A stretch of 64,000 bases of DNA from Plasmodiophora brassicae (GCA_039704465.1 JASFAU010000013.1:62001-126000), one strand, 5' to 3'. Shown: positions 41,970 to 52,257, counted from the stretch's first letter. Numbers and translations are program-made. The notes: generated from the letters alone by a model not told the origin.

Positions 41970-44900
41970 GTAGGCTCCTCAGCATCTCCACGACCGTTCC
42001 ATTCGCCCGTTCGACCGTTCCATTCGACCATGGGCAGTACGCCAGCGTGATGTGATGCGCAACGTGACGTAGCCGACTCAAATCCTCCATCACCTCAGCG
42101 GTGAAATGTGAACCACCATCGGTAACCAGGATCTCTGGCGTCCCGAAGTCAGCGATCCACGCCATCAGGGAATCAGCTGCAGTTCGGGCCGTCGCGTTCG
42201 TGCAAGGAATCAGGCGGACAAGTCCCGAGAAGTCGTCCTTGAGCAGCAATATGTACTTGTAGTCGTGGTCCGCTCCGCGAACCGGCTCGACGTACATGTA
42301 GTCCATATGCAGCACCTGAAACCTTTCGTGACCGTGAACAGCCTGACCCAGCGGCCGCGGAATCCGTTCTCCTCCTCGAGTGGTGACGCAGTGCATGCAC
42401 TGATCGCACATTTGTTGCACGTGCTCCTCCACTCCAGCCCAGCGGAATCGTCTCATAACCGCTTCTCTGGTGGTTGTCCCGCCACGATGCATAGCACTGC
42501 CGCAGTGCGCCACGACCAGGATCCGTAGTCGTAACGTCTCTGCGTCGTCATGGCTTGGAATTAACACCTGTCCAGAGTCAGATTTCCACAGTTTGTCGCG
42601 ATCATCCCATTGCGCCTTGAATGCTGCCTTCTCGTCGTCGGTCAGCAGCTTCTGGGATTGTCGTATGTCGGCTTCACGAGGCCATTCGAATCCGTCGTGC
42701 GCCATGGGGGTTACTCGCAGGTCTTCCATGGACATGACTCGAGTTGCCCGACACGTAAGCGCGATTCGACCCGCGCCCCATCGCGTCAGTAGATCTGCCC
42801 ACGCATTGTCCTCCCCGCTGATGTCCACCATCTTGTATCGGAATCCTTGCAGATGAACGGACCACCGCTCCAGCTTTGCGGCTGTGTGCTTCTTCATCTC
42901 CATGTCGTTGTTGAAGATGTATCGTAGATTCCGATGATCGCAGTAGAGCAGGAACTCACGTCCGGTTTGCAGCAAGAAATCGCCTCGCGTGGTCGCCTGG
43001 ACGATCGCCGCTGCCTCTTTCTCGATGATAGGCCATCGTAGCTGCGTGTTGTCGAAGCGTTTCCCGTAGAACGCCAGCGGTTCATGTCGTTGCTCACTGA
43101 TCGGCAATTCGATGTCCTCCACTGGAATCTGAGTCACGACCGCCGACCATGCGAATTCGCTTGCGTCCGTGAAGAGGCAGGTCTGGAAATCCTTCTTGGG
43201 GTAGGCCAGTTGCACGTGTTCGACCAGCACCGCCCGCAGCTTCTCGAATGCTTCTCGTTGTCGTTCAGACCAGCCCATCGCGTCCACCGTCAATGAGGCA
43301 TAAGAACTGGACTTCGTTCGTTTCAGCTCCTCATTCGCCCGGTCAACGACCTCCTGTAGTGGCTCGATGATGTACGGGTAGTCCGGGATGCTTGTGCGCA
43401 TCCATCCCACCGCCCACAATATCAGTTGCTGCAGGTCTTTAACCGTCTTCGGCTCCGGCATGCTTGTCAGAGCTGCTATCCGTTCCGGGTCATGTCGAAT
43501 GCCGTTGCCAGAGTAGATCTTCCCGCACCAGACCAGCTCCCTGGCGAAGATCGTGCATTTCGTAGGGTTGAACTTCAGTCCGACTTCGCGTGCCCGTTCG
43601 AATACGTTGGCCAGCAGTTCCAGAAGCTCGGCCTCCGTCTTCGCGAATCCCAGCAGATCATCAATCCAGACCATCATTCGATCCATCAGGTCGTCGAAGA
43701 TGTTCACCATCCTTGCTTGGAATTGCGGGGCCGTGTTCAGTCCGCCCTGGATGCTTCGTGTAGGTGTCCAAACCGAATCGTCTGTCATGAATGAAAATAT
43801 CTCTTGACAAGATTTGTCCAGAGGCATCAACCAGAAGCCCTTGAAGGCATCCAAGCTGAAGAAGCACGACATACCTTCGAGCTTGCGGGCTCCCGCCTCG
43901 ATGTTCGGCATGGGCCAGACAGTTGGCTCAGATCGCAGGTTCACCTGTCGAAGGTCGACGCATAGTCGGTAGCCGTCTCCGTGTGGCTTCTTGACGATCA
44001 GGACAGGACTGGCCCACTTCGAGTTCATATTCGCAAAGATCAGGCCGTTGTCCTTCAGCATCCGTATCATGTCCGTCAAGAACTCCTTTTGCTTCGGATT
44101 GTACATGCGCGGCTTGCACCGATATGGTGTGGCACCGTCCTTCAGGTCCGTCCTCAGTGGTTCCACGTCCACAGGTGGGTCAGACCCCAGCGTCGTACGG
44201 AATTCGTTCATGTGCTTGTTCAAGATCTTCCGCAGTCGCCTCAAGCCTTGCCTCGAAATGCCATTCTTCTTAGCCTGCTTGATCATATCGTTGACAGCCT
44301 TGCTGATTCCAGACGGATCAACCTTTCCGAGATCGATCTCACTGCGCGTTGGCTCGCCTTCGCTGTTCGCGTAGGGGTTGCATCCGTGGTTGGCGCTCAG
44401 TTCGATCATCTTGGCCGTCACCCTCTCCACCGTCTCGAGCGAGTCAGCATCGAACTGCATTACCCCATCGTTCGTTGACATCAGCGACTCCAACTGCTGT
44501 TTGGGATCAATTCCCATAGCCGTGAGAATCGGGTTTCCGAGCAGCGTCTTCGCAATCATCGTCGAGATGTAGAATCGCATGTTGTACAGCGTCAATGTCC
44601 CGTGTTCGCCGTGCAGTTTCATGCTCGGAACGGCAAGGACCTTCGAGCAGACCTCAGTGGTCTTGTCATCACCCAGGACAATCTCGATCGGATCAATCTC
44701 CTGTATCGCAGCTGCATCGTCAAGCCGTTCTGCAATGTTCGCCGGTATGACGTTGCCTCCACGACATTCGGAATCCAGAGCGCACTCGAATGTGGTCTCC
44801 CCGATGGTTGCCCTCAGAGTGTCATCGCTTGCATCACCATCGTACGTTCGAACACGTGCCGCGTTTATTCCGCGGTTGCCACGAGCACGGCGCTCCTCCT

Positions 44901-45947
44901 CCGTCGGCGGTTGCGGGCAGTCGCTCACGTAGTGATCGCCCTTGCATCGGAAACAACCACCTTTGGGGGATTTCTTCGTGTCACGGTTGCCGTCATGCTC
45001 ATCTTCTCGATTACGTCCTCCGTTTCGCTGGCTTCCGCCTCCCGCAGGTACGACTTCCTGTTGTCCTCCCGGCGTGTCCCGACCGTGTCCTTCAGTCTTG
45101 TGTCGACCATGACCTTCTCCGCGTCGTCCGTTCGGGCCTTCGCGCTCATGACCGCGTCCGTTGCGCTGGAATCCGCCACCGAATCGTTGACGCTTGGGAG
45201 TGGGTTCCGGGGACCGTCGACCGCCTCGCTTGTTGACCTTAACACCGCGAGGGTAGTTGCCGCCATTGCCCTTCGCGATTGCCCTCAGTTGGGCGACCGT
45301 CTCCTTGTCAGATGTGCTCGGGTTGCCCAGCACGTCGACGACCGAATTCGCGTATCGGATGGCTTCCTGGAACAGGCCCTCGATGTCGCCAGTGCGCGCT
45401 TCTGGATCCCGTTCTACCCAGTCGACCATGTGTTTCTGCAGCGGAATCGGCTTGATGGCATCCACCACTAGCTTGCCGAAGACGCGCCTCCCCGCCTGGT
45501 CGTCGTTCATCCACTCCAGGCCGTTTTGGGACACCAGACGCCGCAACTCGAATCGAATCGTATCGACTTGATCCTGTCGATCAGGAATGGCAGTTTCGTG
45601 TTCATGGCCAGTTCGTTCGCCAGCAACTTCTCCGCCGCCTTCAGATTGTGCGCCATTCGGCTCCCCAGCTGTGCAATCTCCTCGGCCATCCACGCCTCGA
45701 GGTGAGCGTCCGTCATCTCCTGCTCATCCTGGAGTCCCAGCTCGTCCATCGCAATTGCCTGTCGTTCATGAAACTTGAAGCAGTTCCGGATTGAGACTGG
45801 GCCGCGTCGTTCTCGCTCCGGCAGGTACGCCTCCGCCTCCGACGTGATGCGACAGTAGTCCGTGTACTGCTCCTCCAACTTCTTCAGTGAGCTCGGGTCC
45901 AGCCCCTCCGTCATTGGCTGCTGCCCGGGCTTCAATCGTCGTGCCAT
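41970..45947 (-). CDS. Element A gag-pol, 5' part
   Basis: Gag begins at 45947 (MARRLKPGQQPMTEG), 38 bases inside the 5' LTR, and changes frame once near 45560. From there a 1242-codon frame is open to the element C insertion. It shows a basic linker, a CCHC knuckle CFRCKGDHYVSDC, a protease-like block ECALDSECRGGNVIPANIA (Glu where the family has Gly), and reverse transcriptase with SLDAFKGFWLMPL and catalytic VWIDDLLGFAK. RNase H follows (CLFTDASEFAWSA, YCDHRNLRYIF). The integrase has HHCC residues in HCGSAMHRGGTTTREAVMRR and CDQCMHC, and the core HMDYMYVE, VTDGGSHFTAEV and NGTVERANGT. It stops at element C in the middle of integrase. Confidence 0.88.
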
Positions 45948-45984
45948 AGTGCTTTGGATCTCGTCGATCGGCTAAAACCGGTTT

Positions 45985-46164
45985 TGTAGATCGTGTATAG
46001 AGAACCTCAGCGTCCTCGTTCCCAGATCTCTCCTCCTCTCCTCTCTCCGCCCGGCCTTCCCGCATGCCGTACGGACTCTCCTGGTCTTAGGGCTGCCTCT
46101 CCTAGATGCTGTTCTTGGTATCTCTGGCTGCGACAGGGCATGCTGCACTGCTCCACCGTCTACA
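45985..46164 (-). repeat. 5' LTR of element A
   Basis: A 180-bp LTR identical to 29000-29179. The sequence just inside it on the coding strand (AAACCGGTTTTAGCC) is not an obvious TGG-type primer-binding site. Confidence 0.92.
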
Positions 46165-47341
46165 CTCATCGACAATGGCTGCTGCCAGGGCGACAAACTC
46201 GTCAGAGTCCACTGCCGTCCTGTACAGCTTGGTGAGGATCGCATCCCGGACGACGTCGTCAATCTTCTGGAACACGCAAGGGGCGCTGCCCCAGTGACCT
46301 AGCTGGTCAGGAGTACCAGCAGGTCAGCAAGCAGTCGTGGGACCGCAACCCAGTTCGAGGCACGATCTCCTCCAAAAAATGTCCCGGTGACCAACAGCCG
46401 TAAATGTTGAAGGGGTGTGTTTACTGATCAGGCAGCCCAAAGTGCCAGAGCCATTAGGGGTCTCGCTTGAGCGTCTGGAAGGTAAAAGAACGGCCCGTAA
46501 CAAGTGTATGTCGGCTCCCCGGCGTAGGCGGTATGGCGAAAGAGGTACGACAAGAGTGCAGTCGACAAGTCCGAGCGAATCACGTCCCGTTCCGATATCG
46601 TCCAAGGCGCGATGAACCCAGTACAAAGGTGACGGGCCGGCACGGCCAGGCCGGGTGATGTTGGCGTTCAGCTGCTGAACCTTCGATCCTCGGACTCGAG
46701 ACCGAGGCGCCTGCGTGATGAAAAAGCGCGAAAAACAAATTAAACTAAACTAAACTAAACTAAACTTCTGGAACACGCTCCGCCGGTTCTGCTTGCGCTC
46801 CTGCTCGAACTGGACCAGCTGCGCCTTGCGAAGCACGTCGACGACACTGTCGGCACCGTCGAACGCCACGAATTCGGCCGTTTGCGTCGTCAGGAACTTT
46901 CGCATTCGCATGACGCCCTGGAGGACGTCCCGAAGAGGCGTGTCGGCGCTGACCGTCGCAATGCCGTTGGAATCGACCCGCTGTGGCACATCAGCGCCGG
47001 TGATGTGCCGATGGTCGTAATAGGTGAACACAGCCTTCGTTGTGATCGGCGAGCGACCCGTCACTGACTCGATCGTCGCCGCATCCGTCCCAGGCAACGG
47101 TCGCTCCTCGAATTCACCGTTACGACGTCGATGCTTCGTCGTAGAAGACGACGGCGTGGACACGTGAACGACAGTGAAGAATGTCGCGAGCGACATCAAC
47201 GTTACGGACGCCCTTGAAATGGGCGCCAATGTCGATCAGTGCCGTGGTCGAGGAAGCCGATTTTGTAGTCCCGTGTCTGCAGACTCTTGACGGCACGTAA
47301 TGACACAGAAACAGAATGACGTTTATCGATCGCATCGTCAC
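46165..47341 (-). pseudogene. 5' part of the TE-split host gene
   Basis: The frame from 47229 carries TTKAVFTYYDHRHITGADVP, then RMRKFLTTQTAEFVAFDGAD and QFEQERKQNRRSVFQK. After the SINE-like insertion it continues IDDVVRDAILTKLYRTAVDS and ends AAAIVDE at the retrotransposon border (46165). The true start is unclear: a frame from 47341 opens with a hydrophobic MTMRSINVILFLCHYV segment and IDIGAHFKGVRN, and an intron of about 75 nt could join it to HRRRNGEFEERPLP. If so, the protein is secreted. I do not recognise the family. Interrupted by two insertions, the gene is probably non-functional in this allele. Confidence 0.65.
46278..46764 (+). mobile_element. SINE-like retroposon with tRNA-type promoter and (TAAAC)n tail
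   Basis: Flanked by a perfect 14-bp duplication CTTCTGGAACACGC (46264-46277 and 46765-46778). The 3' end is a tail of TAAAC repeats, the hallmark of target-primed retroposition. Near the 5' end TAGCTGGTCAGG fits a Pol III A box, and AGTTCGAGGC about 40 bases on fits a B box, so the head may be tRNA-derived. A second, 5'-truncated copy is at 52657-53003. It interrupts the coding sequence of the split gene, which reads on in frame if the insert is ignored. Confidence 0.85.
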
Positions 47342-47476
47342 GACGACGTCAGCCTCGCCACGTCATCGTGCTAAATCGGGGCACGCAGTTTGTCTAAATA
47401 TAGTCCAGGACCGTCAGGTCAGGTGGCAGCACGTTGATGTAGGGAACGAGACGCTATAACTAGAGCCCCGCTCTAC

Positions 47477-47966
47477 AATTTCGACGACGCCCGCAGGATA
47501 CGGGCAGCCAGTGGATCCGGGCCATCAGGAACGTGAAGCAGATCCTGGCCCAGGTACGGGATCCGACTGATAACCTGGCCGTTGGCGCCCTGGTCCAGAC
47601 GATGCCGTCCGTTCTGGCCCAGACCAGGAGGTCCACAGGAGTCCGGCACGCACCCTTATGGTCGCAGGTGATCCCGTTGGCCCGTGTCGGTGCTCGGCGG
47701 CGACTTCGGCGCCGCGGACGTAAGCACGGCAAGCAGGCACGACGGGTCATCGGGGACCCGCAGCCTGCAGAGGCGAACTTAGTCGCATATATCGCGATGT
47801 AGTGGGCGGCATTGGCAACCGGCAACATCGTAATTGGCGGCGGCAGGTATGTCCTGTGCAGAACGTGTGAGGCCGTGATGCTTTCGACGACGGCGCACCA
47901 GGAAGTCGGTGGCTGATTCACGCTGACCGGCGTCCGTCGGCTGGAGGCGTGGCCAACACCGCTCAT
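47477..47966 (-). CDS. Uncertain gene fragment, probably spliced
   Basis: Near the minus-strand 3' end one frame reads ANGQVISRIPYLGQDLLHVP followed by DGPDPLAARILRASSKL and a stop at 47477, which looks like true protein. Upstream frames (LRVPDDPSCLLAVLTSAAPK, and a Cys-rich alternative) could be its preceding exon, but I could not join them in phase. No family recognised; it may be a decayed gene. Confidence 0.3.
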
Positions 47967-48051
47967 GCGTTGTCAGCTGTCATCTGGCCCTACTCATCAA
48001 CGAAACTGCACTTCGAAGTGATTGTTTACGGCAACATATATAGTAACAATG

Positions 48052-50817
48052 TTACGAGGGTTGCTGGGCGCGGCGAATGGCATCCAACAGAGTGGCCTTC
48101 GTCATCACGCTATAGTCGCCTGATATGCCGCAGTCCCTGGCAATTCGTCGCAAAGCCCGCAACGGCAGGCTGCCATAGTCGCGATGGGCAGGAACGACAA
48201 ACGGCCACGCACTGCGAATGGTCTCCTCGTTGTATGGCCCTCGATCACAAGCGGCGCTCGGCTGCAGGGCCTCCTGCTCTTCTTCTTTCCCGCGCAGGAA
48301 CGTCTCGTAGTTTAGACGACAGTCTAAAAGGACGCGTAACGCATCGCGGACGTTGTCGGGCAGGCAGCGACTCCCCAACCCTTCGATGCGAAGTACGGGC
48401 CGACCATTCGGCAGTGTCGCGACTTGGGCGGACGGTCTGACGTTGTCGACATTCATGAAGATGAGAACGGACTTGCGGTCTAGCTCCTGCAACAGCTCCG
48501 TGTCGAAACACCCGTTTAGGGCTGTGCTCGGCGTCATCTTATCCTTGACCGTTTTCGAAAACGCAGATCCAAAGCAGGCCTTCACTTGAATTCCAACCAC
48601 ACCAAACGAATCGGAAGGACTCGGCGCAGCTTCCATCTGTGGCTCGCCGCCCAGTGCACCACCTTGTGCGCCGCAAGACTCAGACGGCAGGAACGCGGGC
48701 CCAAACAGATCCCACCCGGGGAACCCTTCAGGCAGCGCGCAGAAACAGTGGCGTTCTGCAAGCTGGACATGCGTCCGCAGGTCCGGCTTGAACGCCAGGT
48801 TCACGAACTGGCCGCAACCGATCATGGCGCCGCGCATCTGAGGCGGGACGGCTTCCTCCGCCAACCTGACTGAGGAAGCCGACGGCAGCAACTGTACTAG
48901 CACGTCGACGACGTCGACGACCGATCCATAACGTTTGCCTGCAGCAGTGCATGCTCGATCGCAGGCAAACAGGAACAGAGTCTGAGCAATGACCTCGCCG
49001 ATGAAGCCCTTGTTTAGAGCGCCAGACAGGATAGAGTCATGCACCGCTGGAATTATTGCATCGGAGAACGTGCTACCGTCTTCTTCGTGCCACTTGTGTG
49101 CCGCTGCACGCGCTACCATGGCTTCGGGCATAAACGATATGAGGCATTGTTCGCGATCGAGGTCGGTGTCAAGCAACGTGCCCATGAACCCGGCAACAAG
49201 TGCAGACGCGAACGGATGGCTTGGGTACACCATTGCGGCAACGCGCGAGAGAAACAGCGCAAGATTGGCAAGACGACCGGCACCAGAGTCGCCCTTCGAA
49301 ACAGAATTTCCACCGCCGGCGAGCTTGAGTTGCAGAAACTCGAGCGACTCTTGTTCCGGTAGGCGCCTCGCAATGCTTAAACCGGCGCGTCCCGTTTTCA
49401 GCCAATCATCAGAGATCCGTAGGCGGCTCCAGTCGACATGCTTGAGATCAGTCGACGCAGATGCGAAATGGACGTCGAACGACCCACGGAGGACAATGGG
49501 CTGGAAGAGCTCGGGTCCTTTGCCGGCGTCACGAAACACGCTAGATGGGCGTGCCGAGGGTTCCCGATGTGGAGCAGGGCTGAAGTTCTGAATTTGAGAA
49601 GACGTGTCGATGAACACAAGAAAAATCGAGATGCGGATAGCGTTGTTCTTCAAGAAATCGTCACACAAGAGGGCTGCATGCCGGACACATCGGAACAGAT
49701 CGACGCCGGAGATGCTCTGGGTCAGCAGCTGACGAGCTTCGTCCATTACGACGAGGACAATTTCCGGAGAGCTGTTGCGTAAGTCCTTGAGCTGATCGTC
49801 GCTGAGATGCGTTTCAGGCAGGTTACTGAACATAACTTCACTGATGCTCTGGCTAGGGAATTCTGCCTGATGTTGCAGATCGTCCCGGCGGTTGTTGCTT
49901 TGAGCAGGATCAGGCAGATGCTTCACGGCCCTGTAGACGAGCTGACCAAGCCTATAGGATAGGACTCTGGAGAATTTCTTCGGAGTGGCACCTTCCGACG
50001 AGTACCCTTTGAGAAGGGTGTTGATGGCCATATCCGTCCGGTCGGGATAGCCCGTCGATCCAGATTTGCGAAAACAGAAGTAGACTGTCCGGAAATGGTG
50101 GCGCGCCAGTTCGCGGAACGTGCGTGATTTGCCATTCAATGTCGATTGCACGCAGGAAGTATAAGGTGACATAAACGGACGATGTTGCGCGCGATACGCT
50201 GCCGAACACTGTCGAATATAAGTAGCAACTGAACCCAGGCAGTCGTGCGGATCCACGAACGGTGTGGTGAAATCGTCCGCAAGAACGTCTCTCTCCGGAT
50301 ACGCAGATGCAGCAGCAGTATTAGCGGACACCGTTTGGGGATGGAGAGCGTGGTAGAGTGAACCGAGGAACTCCTCCGAAGGTCGCTTATTGAAAAGTAC
50401 CTTGAGGCTGTGGGGTTCTAAACCAAGCAGGGTATCGCCATAGAATGGACGATCATTCAATGTTAAAGACTGATCGTGCGCGCGAATGAAACGATGCAAG
50501 TACCGCCGGACGGTATCAGGCGTTGACTGCTCAGTTATTGCCAACTCGTCATCGTCATCAGAGGACGTTGTCACAGGGTGAAGAGCATCGTAGAGCGACT
50601 GGGTAATCGACTGAACGTGAGGGTCGTCACCCGGTCCGTTGAACAGACCACGAAGCAGGTCGCGTGAAAACCGAAGCAAATTGAAGCCGTCATTCTTCGA
50701 AGCACGCGCAGAGAGCGGCACCGGCACATCGGCCCTGGCAACGAACCGGTGCAGGTACTCGCTGACGGCAGCGGCTGTCGATTCGTCGGTGATATACTCC
50801 TGGTCGACCTCCATCGC
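48052..50817 (-). CDS. Crinkler-type effector-like protein: NTPase plus restriction-nuclease-like domain
   Basis: About 921 residues from ATG 50817 (MEVDQEYITDESTAAAVSEY), the first Met in good context before the conserved part; the frame itself extends to 51051. Two ~65-residue modules open the protein, each with an EYLHRF/RYLHRF helix and ending YDALHP/YHALHP. The NTPase has a Walker A QSTLNGKSRT (Gln replacing the first Gly, as in fungal relatives) and a Walker B IVLVVMDEARQLL. Further on, LNKGFIGEVIAQTLFLFACD matches the GELVARLLLTLA-type block of that family, and PGWDLFGPAF with GVVGIQVK gives a PD-(D/E)xK-like nuclease core. A SAP-like tail (LRALRRIARDCGISGDYSVM) ends it. No signal peptide is seen. 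Relatives are the CRN/RHS-type proteins, which act in nuclei as NTPase-coupled nucleases. Single exon. Confidence 0.7.
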   Translation of the reverse strand, partial: AMEVDQEYITDESTAAAVSEYLHRFVARADVPVPLSARASKNDGFNLLRFSRDLLRGLFNGPGDDPHVQSITQSLYDALHPVTTSSDDDDELAITEQSTPDTVRRYLHRFIRAHDQSLTLNDRPFYGDTLLGLEPHSLKVLFNKRPSEEFLGSLYHALHPQTVSANTAAASAYPERDVLADDFTTPFVDPHDCLGSVATYIRQCSAAYRAQHRPFMSPYTSCVQSTLNGKSRTFRELARHHFRTVYFCFRKSGSTGYPDRTDMAINTLLKGYSSEGATPKKFSRVLSYRLGQLVYRAVKHLPDPAQSNNRRDDLQHQAEFPSQSISEVMFSNLPETHLSDDQLKDLRNSSPEIVLVVMDEARQLLTQSISGVDLFRCVRHAALLCDDFLKNNAIRISIFLVFIDTSSQIQNFSPAPHREPSARPSSVFRDAGKGPELFQPIVLRGSFDVHFASASTDLKHVDWSRLRISDDWLKTGRAGLSIARRLPEQESLEFLQLKLAGGGNSVSKGDSGAGRLANLALFLSRVAAMVYPSHPFASALVAGFMGTLLDTDLDREQCLISFMPEAMVARAAAHKWHEEDGSTFSDAIIPAVHDSILSGALNKGFIGEVIAQTLFLFACDRACTAAGKRYGSVVDVVDVLVQLLPSASSVRLAEEAVPPQMRGAMIGCGQFVNLAFKPDLRTHVQLAERHCFCALPEGFPGWDLFGPAFLPSESCGAQGGALGGEPQMEAAPSPSDSFGVVGIQVKACFGSAFSKTVKDKMTPSTALNGCFDTELLQELDRKSVLIFMNVDNVRPSAQVATLPNGRPVLRIEGLGSRCLPDNVRDALRVLLDCRLNYETFLRGKEEEQEALQPSAACDRGPYNEETIRSAWPFVVPAHRDYGSLPLRALRRIARDCGISGDYSVMTKATLLDAIRRAQQPS

Positions 50818-51069
50818 CAACCTCGCAACGCGCAACGGACTGCCGACCGCACAATGTCCGTCAGCTGTACTGCAGCTGCTCACGGGGTTGCCCGTGCCGC
50901 AGTGGCACGAGGCCCGCGCCGAAGGGGCCTGCGAGGTTGCCGCTCTGTGTCGCCACTGGTCACTGTAGCCAGAGGCCAACGAATCGAATTGCCCCTGGCG
51001 ATGGTCGTTCCAGGCGACATGAATGTAGGGTGCGGCTGGATCCGATCGCACGATTTAGGCCGTGCGTGT

Positions 51070-52257
51070 TCAGATTGGGTTTCTGCGACGAAGGCCCGCT
51101 GTTTCAGTTCTTCGCCGATCATGCGCTGCTGTACGCGTTTCCACAAGATGGCTCAGGCGATTCTGCCAGAGCTGCGCTGAACGAACTCGAGTGGAACGCC
51201 GCTAAAGCGGTCGTATCCCGGCCGGGATCAGCTCGCTTCGCGCGCCGCCAAGGCCGAGAACGCCATGGTTGGCATTATGCACGTACACCGGGGTCTTGGC
51301 CCCGCGCCGCATCTCTCCATCATAAGAATGTCGCGCGTCGTCACCGCCTTGATCCTCTCCCGGGCCGAGTACGGGCTCGCGTTCAGCAAGAGCAATTTCG
51401 ACTGGCCGACCAGCTTCAGGAGTCGGCCGTCGCCCTCCTGTGGTGAATTGTTGCGCGCCTCGGTGATGCTGTCATCATAGCATGCCGAACTCTGATCTCT
51501 CGGCGATCTGCACCACGCTGTCCTGGTGCGTTGACGACACGATTCACCTTTCCGAAATCGTACCGGCAGCTGTCGAAGCAGGTCATCCATCTGGTCAAGG
51601 ACGTGTCCGGACGTTGGCCGTCCTCGGTCGACCTTTCCAAATGGGGCCTGGAGCGGAGGATCGTACGTATGATCTTTCATTCGCTCAGCCTTGGTTCCTT
51701 GACGTATTTTGGTCAAGAAAGGGACTCTGGCGGGCGGCACGTCGACGAGCACGTCATCGACCTAGCGGCGCTCCTCAAGTCACTGTACGCCGGCGTCATC
51801 GAATGGGAAGACTTCGCCCTCGAGCTTTCCCTGATCGGCGCCGGGCAATCTTAGCGAGGTCGGGTTCGCGAACTAGCACACCTTCGATGTCCTTCGTACT
51901 ATCGCGCTCGCCGTTCTCAGGTCGAGGTGTCAAGAGGACGCCGTCGAGGACCGGATCGCGTCGATCGTCGGACGCCTGCAAATGATGTACCAAGACGCAT
52001 TGACGAAGCGCAGAAGCGCCATCGACCTGGCCGGTGATGTCCTTGCTGCAGAACCGGGCGGCAACGAGATCCTGGCGAACTGTACGTATACTGCTGGCAT
52101 GCTCACGGATTAGTATGCTGAACCACTGTGGGCCTGAACAGAGAAGAAGGATTTGCATCCCATGTCGAGCGACGTTGACAGCGAAGAGCGGTCCGAGGAT
52201 ACCAGCGACGTCTTCGAGTCGTCGTCACGGTCGTCGGCGTACAGGGTCATTGGCTAG
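51070..52257 (+). CDS. Unknown spliced gene, plus strand
   Basis: Several coding-looking segments line up on the plus strand in different frames: CDEGPLFQFFADHALLYAFP then ARAALNELEWNAAKAVV; RVRARVQQEQFRLADQLQES; YRQLSKQVIHLVKDVSGRWP then LSKWGLERRIVRMIFHSLSL; LAALLKSLYAGVIEWEDFAL; VEDRIASIVGRLQMMYQDAL with DLAGDVLAAEPGGNEILAN; and an acidic Ser-rich end, SSDVDSEERSEDTSDVFESS, stopping at 52257. GT and AG dinucleotides at plausible places would join them with short introns, but I could not fix every junction, nor the start. It is mainly helical; I do not recognise the family. Confidence 0.45.

Larger units (their letters stand above)
29000..46164 (-). mobile_element. Outer Ty3/gypsy chromodomain element (element A), host of two nested elements
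   Basis: Terminal 180-bp LTRs (29000-29179 and 45985-46164), TG...CA with TGTAGA/TCTACA ends, look identical base for base. The host sequence CTCA is duplicated at 28996-28999 and 46165-46168. Coding is on the minus strand: gag-pol begins at 45947, is interrupted at 41969 by element C (36350-41969) and resumes at 36349. Element B (29279-34608) sits in the 3' untranslated part. A polypurine tract (GGAAAAGGGCAG, minus strand) directly precedes the 3' LTR. Without its passengers the element is about 6.2 kb. Identical LTRs indicate a recent insertion. Confidence 0.92.

Noticed and set aside
29279..46164. Possible integrated virus
   Set aside because: Gag, protease, RT, RNase H, integrase and chromodomain in that order with no envelope gene indicate Ty3/gypsy chromodomain retrotransposons.
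46278..46370. Possible tRNA gene
   Set aside because: A- and B-box-like motifs are present but no cloverleaf with acceptor stem could be drawn, and the segment is the head of a retroposon with a 14-bp target duplication.
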